From Nannocystis sp. RBIL2 (GTDB lineage: Bacteria > Myxococcota_A > Polyangia > Nannocystales > Nannocystaceae), in the NCBI RefSeq assembly GCF_026626745.1, contig NZ_JAPNJW010000001.1, forward strand, positions 4,758,001 through 4,822,000: a stretch of DNA of 64,000 nucleotides, read 5' to 3'. Position numbers and translations under genes: made by a program. A model generated the notes under the pieces. The model saw only the letters and a list, made by a program, of their open reading frames with translations. It was not told the origin of the DNA and did not search any database. Positions 27,607 through 34,697 of this stretch are shown in pieces (positions within the stretch are counted from its first letter, which is position 1; the number at the start of each line of letters is the position of its first letter).

Positions 27607-29337
27607 TTACTCGGACAGCTTGGCGATCGTGTCGCGGGCGGTCAGCACGGCCTTCTGGTAGCTGATGTCCGTCGTGCCCTTCTCGCCCTTCATGATGTCC
27701 TCGAGGGTGTCGACGCACTTCTGGCAGCGCTTGCCCTGCATGATGCGCGAGGCCATGAGCGCCATCGTCACGCGGGCGTCGACCTCGCGGACCTTGTAGG
27801 CCTGCGCGATCGCCTCGGCGACTGCGGCGTCGCCGGGCGCGACGCGGGTCAGCTCCATCGCCGCGTTCTCACGCGCGACCCAGCTCGCGTTGGTGTCCTT
27901 GAGGGTCTTGAGGTAGCAGTCCTTGTCGTTCTTGCAGGTCTCGAGGGTGGTGAGCGCGGGCTCCCACTGCTTGAGGCCCTCGGCGACCTTGGGGTCGGTG
28001 TTGGCGGCGAAGGCCTCGCGCACGGCGGCGACCTGGTCGGGGCCGGCGGCGAGGACGGCGAAGCGGCCGGCCTCGATGCGGATCGACAGCGGCGTCTTGT
28101 CGGTCGACGGCAGGGTCTCGGGATCGCTCTCGGCGGTCTTGAGGAAGTTGGTGAGGCACTTCACGGCCTCTTCGCCGCCCACGTAGCCGAGCGCCTCGAC
28201 CATCATGAACTGCTCCTCGAAGTGGACGGAGGCCTGCGTACACGGGCAGATCGCGGCCGCGGCCTTGGGGTCGCCGATCTGGCCGAGCGAGGTGACGATC
28301 GCGTTGCGCAGGTTCTCGTTGTCCGCCTTCTCCGGATCCTCTTCCTCCTCCTCGTCGGCCTTCTTCTTCTTGTCCTTCTTCTTCGGGTCTTCCTTGACGA
28401 CCGGCTTGCAGGAGTCGGCGGGGATGTTCTTGATCAGCGCGTCGACGGCCTGGGGGCTGCCGAGCGAGCCGAGCATCAGCGCGGCGGTGAAGCGGACCAC
28501 GGGCACGGTGCTGCCGGCCTCGACGACCTTCTTGATGACGATGTCGTCTTCCTTGCCGGTCAGCAGCTCGACGAGGCGCGGGACGGCCGGCTCGCCGATG
28601 CTGTTGAGCGCCAGCTTGACGCGGTTGCTGAGGTTCTTGCTGTCGGTCTGATCGTCGGGGACCGAGAAGTTGGCGATCACGAGCGGCTCGATGGCCGCGG
28701 GGTCGCGCAGGCTGCCGAGCGCTTCGGCGACGATGCGGTGGATCTGCGGCGGCCGCATCTCGGTCGGCTGCTGCAGCGCGGCGATCAGCGCCGGCGCGGC
28801 CTTCGGGTCCTTGAGGATCCCCAGCGTGCGCGCGAGCTCGCGGCGGATCTCGCCCTCGGCCTTGCCCTTGTCCTTGCTCGGGTCCTTCGTCAGGCCCTCG
28901 AACAGGCCGAGCACCGCGTCGGTCGAGCCGGTGGCCTTGGCGCGCTGGATGCCCTGCAGGGCGATCAGCACGCGCTTGCGGCCCTCCTCCGAGCCGTCGA
29001 GGGTGCCGAGCGCCTTGCTCCACAGCGGGGCGGCCTCGGGCCGGCCGATGTCGCGGAGCATCTCGAGCATGTTGACCTGGTGCTCCGGCGAGGAGTCCCA
29101 CTGCTCCTCGAACACCGGGATCACCTTCTGCACGAACTCGTCGAGCCGCGGGGCGTTGTCGGGCGAGGTGATGACGGTCTTGACCAGGTCCTTCATGCCC
29201 GAGAAGCCGATGCCCTTGGCGCTGGTATTGCGGATGTTCTCGATGTGCGTCTCGAAGGCGTAGGGGTCGGGCTCCTTGCAACCAGTGGTCGTGAATACCG
29301 ACAGGGCGAACAGGGACGAGAGAAGGAGCTTGCGCAT
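27607..29337 (-). CDS. HEAT-repeat lipoprotein
   Basis: 576-aa lipoprotein: signal peptide MRKLLLSSLFALSVFTTTGC with a Cys at residue 20. Most of the chain is built of HEAT/PBS-lyase-like helical repeats, such as ELARTLGILKDPKAAPALIA, VAEALGSLRDPAAIEPLV and IVTSLGQIGDPKAAAAI. A very charged Lys/Glu stretch near residues 318-340 (KKKDKKKKADEEEEEDPEKA) separates two repeat blocks. Cys pairs (CPC, CQKC) occur in the second half. A protein-protein interaction scaffold in the periplasm is likely. The partner is unknown. Confidence 0.82.
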   Translation of the reverse strand: MRKLLLSSLFALSVFTTTGCKEPDPYAFETHIENIRNTSAKGIGFSGMKDLVKTVITSPDNAPRLDEFVQKVIPVFEEQWDSSPEHQVNMLEMLRDIGRPEAAPLWSKALGTLDGSEEGRKRVLIALQGIQRAKATGSTDAVLGLFEGLTKDPSKDKGKAEGEIRRELARTLGILKDPKAAPALIAALQQPTEMRPPQIHRIVAEALGSLRDPAAIEPLVIANFSVPDDQTDSKNLSNRVKLALNSIGEPAVPRLVELLTGKEDDIVIKKVVEAGSTVPVVRFTAALMLGSLGSPQAVDALIKNIPADSCKPVVKEDPKKKDKKKKADEEEEEDPEKADNENLRNAIVTSLGQIGDPKAAAAICPCTQASVHFEEQFMMVEALGYVGGEEAVKCLTNFLKTAESDPETLPSTDKTPLSIRIEAGRFAVLAAGPDQVAAVREAFAANTDPKVAEGLKQWEPALTTLETCKNDKDCYLKTLKDTNASWVARENAAMELTRVAPGDAAVAEAIAQAYKVREVDARVTMALMASRIMQGKRCQKCVDTLEDIMKGEKGTTDISYQKAVLTARDTIAKLSE

Positions 29338-29604
29338 CAGGCCGACCTTTCAGACAACAGGCCCGCTCGGGCCGAGGGAGGAGATGGGGAAGATTCGGCC
29401 AATGGGGCCGAATGCGGCCGCGCGGGCCATGACAGACTTGCGCCCGATGTTACCAAAGCCGCGCGCAGGATGTTTGCCGCAGTTTCGTCGGGCGTCAAAA
29501 ACTCGACGGGTGCGCGCGAGGTTTCGCCGCACACCCGTCGGTTTGCCGCCCGCGTCGGCCGCGGCGGCATGCTCGTTGTCGCGGGCGAGGCGCCCGGGGA
29601 GCGT

Positions 29605-30300
29605 TCAGATGCGCTCGACCTTGTGCTTGCCGCGGGCCAGGACTCGCGGGCGCGCGACCTTCTTGGCCCGCTTGGCGCCGTCGCCCCAATCGGCCTCGTC
29701 GGCCTCGCCGTAATGCTCGCCGGCCTGCTCCTCGTGGCGAGGACGGGCGAGCGACGGCTTGGCGAGCACGCTCTCGCGCCGCGGGGCGGTCCGCTGCGGA
29801 GGCAGACGAACGCCGTTCTGCGTGGCGTAGGGGGCGGCCGGGCGCGGCTGGGCCGGGCGGGCCTGAGCCGCGGCCTGCGACCACTGGCGGCCTTCGCGGC
29901 GCTCGCGGCTGGACTCGGCCTCGGCTTCGGCCTCGTCCTCGTCGGGCGGCTCCATGCTGACCTGGCCGCGGAAGGCGGCGCCGGGGGCGACGATCAGGCG
30001 AGGGGCGCGGAGATCGCCGACCACGCGCGCGCTGGCGGCGAGGACGATGCTGCCGGCGGCGGTCAGGTTGCCGACCACGGTGCCGGCGACGACCACGTCA
30101 TCGGCGTACACGTCGGCGGCGATGATGCCCTCGGGCTCGACGTAGAGCGTGGCGGAGAGGTGGATGCGGCCCTCGATCGTGCCGTGGACGCGAATGTCCT
30201 CCTGGCCAGACAGGCGACCGACGATGTGCGTGCCGGGGGCGACGACGGTGGTGGCCTCGTCGGGCGAGGATTGCGTGGATTCCGACTGCGACACCTTCAT
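29605..30300 (-). CDS. Bactofilin with long basic C-terminal tail
   Basis: 231-aa bactofilin. The DUF583 beta-helix core covers about residues 20-115 (VVAPGTHIVGRLSGQEDIRV, VVAGTVVGNLTAAGSIVLAA). It is followed by a ~110-residue tail rich in Arg, Lys, Pro and Gln. Bactofilins polymerise without nucleotides into membrane-associated filaments. This is the last of three adjacent bactofilin genes; it overlaps the previous one by four bases. In Myxococcus xanthus, BacP also has a long tail and sits in a bacNOP cluster, so BacP is the nearest analogue. Assignment to it is inference. Confidence 0.88.
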   Translation of the reverse strand: MKVSQSESTQSSPDEATTVVAPGTHIVGRLSGQEDIRVHGTIEGRIHLSATLYVEPEGIIAADVYADDVVVAGTVVGNLTAAGSIVLAASARVVGDLRAPRLIVAPGAAFRGQVSMEPPDEDEAEAEAESSRERREGRQWSQAAAQARPAQPRPAAPYATQNGVRLPPQRTAPRRESVLAKPSLARPRHEEQAGEHYGEADEADWGDGAKRAKKVARPRVLARGKHKVERI

Positions 30301-30611
30301 CCCCCCATGTCGACGTTGCCCTTGAACGAGGCGCCGTCGGCGATGAGGATCCGCGGGGCGCGGATGTCACCGATGACGGTGCTGCTCGGGCGCAGCTCGG
30401 CGCGCTCGCTGGCGGCGACGTCGCCGCGGAGCGTGCCCTGGACTGTGATCGAGGCCGCGTCGACGGTGGCCTCGACGACCCCGCCGTCCTCGATGACGAG
30501 GGTGTCCCGGACCTGGATCCGGCCCTTGACGGTGCCTCGGACGACGAGGTGCTCTTCGCCGGTGATCTCGCCGTCGATGAGGATGCTGGAGCCGATGACG
30601 GTGCTGGACAT
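30297..30611 (-). CDS. Bactofilin, short
   Basis: 104-aa bactofilin consisting almost only of the beta-helix core (SSILIDGEITGEEHLVVRGT, VEATVDAASITVQGTLRGDV). It overlaps the downstream tailed bactofilin by four bases and follows the third one after 26 bases. It likely co-polymerises with its neighbours, as BacN/BacO/BacP do in M. xanthus. Confidence 0.88.
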   Translation of the reverse strand: MSSTVIGSSILIDGEITGEEHLVVRGTVKGRIQVRDTLVIEDGGVVEATVDAASITVQGTLRGDVAASERAELRPSSTVIGDIRAPRILIADGASFKGNVDMGG

Positions 30612-30637
30612 GTGTGGTGCCTGCGAGAAGGTGAGGG

Positions 30638-31012
30638 TCAGCGGGCGCGCGGTTGCCGGAGGACGTTGCCGGGCAGCGGGACGTCCATCTCGACGGCGCC
30701 CTTGAACTGCGCGCCGTCGGCGATCTCGACGCGCGGCGCGCGGAGGTTGCCGACCACGCGGGCGCCTTCCCGCAGGGTGATGCCCTCGGCGGCGACGACG
30801 TCACCCTCGACCTGGCCGTGGATCTCGACGCTGTCGGCCTCGATGTCGGCGGCGACCAGGGCCGGGCCGGCGATGAGGAGGTGCGCCGTCAAGGCGATGC
30901 TCCCCTCGACCCTGCCCTGCACCACGACGTCTTCCTCGCCGACGAGGGACCCGCGGACGGTGATCCGCGGGCCGATGACACAGGGAGCTTCGTGGACGGC
31001 AGATCCAGCCAT
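30638..31012 (-). CDS. Bactofilin, short
   Basis: 124-aa bactofilin, first of the three-gene set. Core repeats: GPRITVRGSLVGEEDVVVQG, VEIHGQVEGDVVAAEGITLR. The short C-terminus ends in Pro/Arg. A promoter-like element lies directly upstream at 31030-31059. No parA, parB or padC homologue is visible next to the cluster, unlike the M. xanthus bacNOP locus. Confidence 0.88.
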   Translation of the reverse strand: MAGSAVHEAPCVIGPRITVRGSLVGEEDVVVQGRVEGSIALTAHLLIAGPALVAADIEADSVEIHGQVEGDVVAAEGITLREGARVVGNLRAPRVEIADGAQFKGAVEMDVPLPGNVLRQPRAR

Positions 31013-31029
31013 GACCTTTACGCCGGCGA

Positions 31030-31059
31030 AGAGTAACGGCGGGCCTGCGCCGCGGTCAA
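31030..31059 (-). promoter_or_regulatory. Predicted promoter of the bactofilin operon
   Basis: Minus-strand TTGACC (31054-31059) and TACTCT (31030-31035) with an 18-base spacer, about 18 bases before the first bactofilin ATG. The -10 box is weak, and the short leader is a caveat. Confidence 0.45.
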
Positions 31060-31200
31060 GCGCAGGTGACGGTCGGGGCCGGCGCCGCAGGACCTATAGG
31101 CCGTTCGTCACGCGGCGGCAGGCTTCAATTCGCTGTCAAGTCTCGCAGGACGCCACGTACACTGCTTCTCCGCCAGCCTTGGCGACGACCCGGAGCCTCT

Positions 31201-32607
31201 GTGAGCAGCACCCCCGAGACCCCCGCCTCCAGCGCGCCGCTGCAGCCCGAAGACCTCACGGGGTTCTTCCGCCGCGCCGAACGCCCCGACCGCCGGACCC
31301 ACAAGATCGGCACCGAACACGAGAAGTTCGGCGTGTTCGTCGCCGACGGCGAGTACCGCCCCGTCCACTACGAGGCCCACGTCCTGGCGGTGATGCAGGG
31401 CTTCATGGCCCAGTTCGGCTGGAGGCCGGGCGGCGAGCGCGGCAACGACGGGGCCCTCATCAGCCTCGAACGCGACGGCGCCTCGATCACCCTCGAGCCC
31501 GGCGGCCAGTTCGAACTCAGCGGCAAACCCCTGGCGGACGTCCACCTGACCTGCCAGGAGTTCACGCAGCACCAGCGCGAGCTTCACGCGGTGTCGCAGG
31601 AGCTGGGGATCGCCTGGCTGGCGTCCGGCTTCCACCCGTTCGCCACCCGCGAAGAGATCCACTGGATGCCCAAGCCGCGCTACGCGGTGATGCGGGCCTA
31701 TCTGCCGACCCGCGGCCAGCGCGGGCTCGACATGATGCTGCGCACGTGCACCGTGCAGGCCAACTTCGACTTCGCGTCGGAGCAGCAGGCCGGGACCCGG
31801 CTCCGCCTGGCGATGGGGGTGTCGGCGCTGACGACGGCGCTGTTCGCCAACTCCCCATATAAGGAAGGCGAGGACCGCGGGTTCGCGTCGCTGCGCAGCG
31901 ACAACTGGACCGACGTCGACGCCGCCCGCTGCGGGCTGCTGCCGTGGGCGTTCGAGGCGCAGTTCTCGTACGAGCGCTACGCCGACTGGGCGCTCGAGGT
32001 GCCGATGTTCTTCATCCGGCGCCAGGGCCGCTACATCCCGCTGCACGTGCCGTTCCGCGAGTACATGGCGACCGGCTACGTAGACCCGGACGGGGTCCGC
32101 CACGCCGCCACGCTGGGCGACTGGGAGCTGCACCTGAGCACGCTGTTCCCGGAGATCCGCCTGAAGCCGTACCTCGAGGTCCGCGGCTGCGACTCGGTGC
32201 GGCAGAACATCCTCTGCGCGCTGCCGGCGCTGTGGAAGGGGCTCCTCTACGACGACGACGCCGGCGAGGCGGCCTGGGAGCTGGTCGCCGACCTCGACTT
32301 CGGCGAGCGCCTGGCGCTGTGGGCCGAGTGTCGCCAGGCCGCCCTGTCGTCGCCGCGCGTCCGCGCGCTGTGTCAGCGGCTGCTCGCCATCGCGCGCGAA
32401 GGGCTCGACCGCGCCGACATCCGCGACCATCGCGGCCGCACCGAGGCGTTCTTCCTCGACTCCCTGGAGGCCCTGGTCGCCGCCGGCACGTCGCCCGCCG
32501 ACGTCGCCCGCGCCCAGCTCGGCCCCCGCCCCGGCCGCGACGTCGAGGGCCGCCGCGCCTTCGTCCGCGCGTTCCACTTCGCCGGCGCCGGGCTCGAAGA
32601 GACCTGA
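31201..32607 (+). CDS. gshA: Glutamate-cysteine ligase (plant/proteobacterial GCS2 type)
   Basis: 468-aa enzyme catalysing ATP-dependent joining of glutamate and cysteine, the first step of glutathione synthesis. The motif RRTHKIGTEHEKFGV near residue 35 and the block FHPFATREEIHWMPKPRY are typical of the plant-like GCL family. I place the start at the GTG at 31201, preceded by CCGGAG six bases upstream; longer in-frame starts have no support. It is divergent from the bactofilin operon. No gshB is nearby. Confidence 0.9.
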   Translation: MSSTPETPASSAPLQPEDLTGFFRRAERPDRRTHKIGTEHEKFGVFVADGEYRPVHYEAHVLAVMQGFMAQFGWRPGGERGNDGALISLERDGASITLEPGGQFELSGKPLADVHLTCQEFTQHQRELHAVSQELGIAWLASGFHPFATREEIHWMPKPRYAVMRAYLPTRGQRGLDMMLRTCTVQANFDFASEQQAGTRLRLAMGVSALTTALFANSPYKEGEDRGFASLRSDNWTDVDAARCGLLPWAFEAQFSYERYADWALEVPMFFIRRQGRYIPLHVPFREYMATGYVDPDGVRHAATLGDWELHLSTLFPEIRLKPYLEVRGCDSVRQNILCALPALWKGLLYDDDAGEAAWELVADLDFGERLALWAECRQAALSSPRVRALCQRLLAIAREGLDRADIRDHRGRTEAFFLDSLEALVAAGTSPADVARAQLGPRPGRDVEGRRAFVRAFHFAGAGLEET

Positions 32608-32613
32608 CCGTTC

Positions 32614-32686
32614 GCGCATGTTCGCTGGGGCATGCTCACACGGGCATGCTCATGCGGACATGCGCGGAGGGACATGTCCCTCCCGC
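32614..32686. repeat. 14-bp-period repeat array, junction A
   Basis: Between the gshA stop and the end of the repeat-protein gene, CATG cores occur at 32617, 32631, 32645, 32659 and 32673, exactly 14 bases apart. The best unit is GGACATGTCC plus four bases; GGGCATGCTC variants also occur. The two flanking genes converge here. Same motif family as the arrays at 42951 and 61321. Confidence 0.75.
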
Positions 32687-32690
32687 CAGG

Positions 32691-34658
32691 TCACTCGTCG
32701 TCGTCGCGCAGGTAGGACGGCAGGTCCTCGATCAGCTCGACGCGGCTCAGCTCCTGGATGTCGTCGTCGACCGGGGCCGGCGGCGGCGGCGGCTTGCGGG
32801 CCGGCGGCGGCGGCGGCTTGCGAGCCGACGGCGGCTTGGGGCTGGGCCCGCGCGGGCCGACCGCGCCCGTGCCGGAGCCGGCGCGCGGCTTGGCCAGCGG
32901 GGCGCCGAGCTCGACGACCTTCTTCTTGGGAGTGCGGTGGCGCAGCACCGGGGCGCCGCTGTCGCCGTCGACGTCGATCGCCGGCAGGCCGGGCATCGGC
33001 GGGGTGTCGCGCGTGCGCGCCGGCTCGGCGCTCTCGTCGTCGTCGTCGTCCGTGGGCGACAGACCCGGCGCGTCGTCGTCGTCCACCAGCACGCCCCGCA
33101 CGTCGTCCAGCGACTCGTGCCGCGAAGGCGCCGAGGAACGGGTCATCGGCGCGTCGTCGTCGTCCACCAGAGCGCTGCGCACGTCGTCCACCGACGAGCG
33201 CCGCACCGGCGCCGACCCGCGTACCGGCGGCGCCTCGTCGTCGTCGTCCATCAGCGCGCTGCGCACGTCGTCCACCGACGAGCGCCGCACCGGCGCCGAC
33301 CCGCGTACCGGCGGCGCCTCGTCGTCGTCCACCAGCACGCCGCGCACGTCGTCCACCGACGAGCGCCGCACCAGCGCCGACCCGCGTGCCGGCGGCGCCT
33401 CGTCGTCGTCGTCCATCAGCACGCTGCGCACGTCGTCCAGCGACGAACGACGCACCGGCGCCGACGAGCGGCTCGGCGGCGCCTCGTCGTCGTCCATCAG
33501 CGCGCTGCGCACGTCGTCCAGCGACGGGCGCCGCGTCGGCGCGATGAGCCGGCGGACATCTTCGATCGACGGGCCACGCAGCGGCCGATCGTCGCCGCGC
33601 CGCACGTCGTCCACCGCGCGCCGCAGCGGCGACTCGTCGTCGTCGACCAGGACGCCGTGCACGTCGTCCAGCGAGGCGCGGCGCACCGGCGAGTGGTCCT
33701 CGGTGCGCCGCACGTCGTCCAGCGAGGTGCGCCGCCCCGGCGAGTGGTCGTCCAGCCGCGCTGCGCGCAGGCCGCTGCCGAACGGCGAGACGTCGTCGAG
33801 CATCGGCGCGGCCTCGCCGTGCCCCGGCGGATCGTCGTCCTGCAGCGTCGGCAGCGGCAGGTCGTCGTCGTCGTCCTGGATCGGCATCCGGACGTCGTCG
33901 TCGTCCTGGATCGGCATCCGGACGTCGTCGTCGTCGTCGATGAAGCCCGACGCGTGGGAGCTCGTACGCGAGGACACGGTCGTCGACGACAGCGACAGCC
34001 GCGAGCCGAGGAGGTCGGGGTTCGCGTTCGGGTTGAAGAAGTCGCTGATGCCCGAGCCCTCGCTCCCGTCTTCGTCGGGGATCCCCAGCACCAGCGCCGC
34101 CGACTCCTCGCTGCTGATGCCGAGCGCGGCGGCCAGCGGCAAGGTGGCCGAGAGGTCGGCCGGCGGCGACGGCGTGGACGACGGGTAGTCGGACTCGCGC
34201 TGGGCGGCGAGCGCGAAGCTCCGCATCAGCGTCGGGCGCGGCTCCTCGACGACCGGCTCCGGCTGCCGGTACGGGTACGGGCGGCTGAGCTTGAGCATCG
34301 ACTGGAAGCGGGCGAACCCGCCGAGCCCGGAGTCGGGGTCGTCGTCGATCACCGGCGCCGTCGGCTGCGGCTGTGAAGATGTCGCCGCAGTGACCGCCTG
34401 CCGCAGGTCGGCCGGGATGTCGCCGTCGAGCTCGTCGAGCTCGTCGCGCTCCTCGTGGAACTCGAAGCTGTCGCGGCGGGTGACGAAACTGCTGTCTCGC
34501 GAGACATGTCCCGAAGTACCACCGAGGAGCTCGCCGAGCGTCGAGTCGGGGTCGAGCCCCTGCAGCAGCACGTTGGCCCGCGCACGCGCCCACGCGAGCA
34601 GGGCCGGCACGTCCTTGGGGGCGTAGCCTTCGCGCGCCAGCAGGTCATCAGGCTGCAT
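32691..34658 (-). CDS. Repetitive Asp/Ser/Arg-rich protein, function unknown
   Basis: 655-aa soluble protein without signal peptide. A short helical N-terminus (MQPDDLLAREGYAPKDVPAL) leads into a low-complexity region. Residues ~300-550 hold about ten imperfect repeats of 15-28 residues with the core R-R-x-S-[LVI]-[DE]-D-V-R followed by DDD(D)EAPP. Earlier, DDDDVRMPIQ is repeated. The C-terminus is Pro-rich (ARKPPPPP twice) and ends in an acidic ELIEDLPSYLRDDDE. The RRxS core resembles a basophilic Ser/Thr-kinase target, but this is inference. It ends convergently with gshA. I know no family for it. Confidence 0.75.
   Translation of the reverse strand: MQPDDLLAREGYAPKDVPALLAWARARANVLLQGLDPDSTLGELLGGTSGHVSRDSSFVTRRDSFEFHEERDELDELDGDIPADLRQAVTAATSSQPQPTAPVIDDDPDSGLGGFARFQSMLKLSRPYPYRQPEPVVEEPRPTLMRSFALAAQRESDYPSSTPSPPADLSATLPLAAALGISSEESAALVLGIPDEDGSEGSGISDFFNPNANPDLLGSRLSLSSTTVSSRTSSHASGFIDDDDDVRMPIQDDDDVRMPIQDDDDDLPLPTLQDDDPPGHGEAAPMLDDVSPFGSGLRAARLDDHSPGRRTSLDDVRRTEDHSPVRRASLDDVHGVLVDDDESPLRRAVDDVRRGDDRPLRGPSIEDVRRLIAPTRRPSLDDVRSALMDDDEAPPSRSSAPVRRSSLDDVRSVLMDDDDEAPPARGSALVRRSSVDDVRGVLVDDDEAPPVRGSAPVRRSSVDDVRSALMDDDDEAPPVRGSAPVRRSSVDDVRSALVDDDDAPMTRSSAPSRHESLDDVRGVLVDDDDAPGLSPTDDDDDESAEPARTRDTPPMPGLPAIDVDGDSGAPVLRHRTPKKKVVELGAPLAKPRAGSGTGAVGPRGPSPKPPSARKPPPPPARKPPPPPAPVDDDIQELSRVELIEDLPSYLRDDDE
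33064..33760 (-). repeat. In-frame tandem repeats inside the Asp/Ser-rich gene
   Basis: DNA encoding the RRxS-xDDVR repeats. The best-conserved units are 81-84 bases long (for example two near-identical units between about 33198 and 33360). All unit lengths are multiples of three, so copy number can change without breaking the frame. Confidence 0.75.
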
Positions 34659-34697
34659 GTGATTTCACGGTATCACAGCGCGCACGGGCGTTGCGGC

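Noticed and set aside
31066..31200. Longer N-terminus for glutamate-cysteine ligase
   Set aside because: The extra residues are Arg/Gly-rich with no conservation, and GTG at 31201 has a well-placed GGAG.
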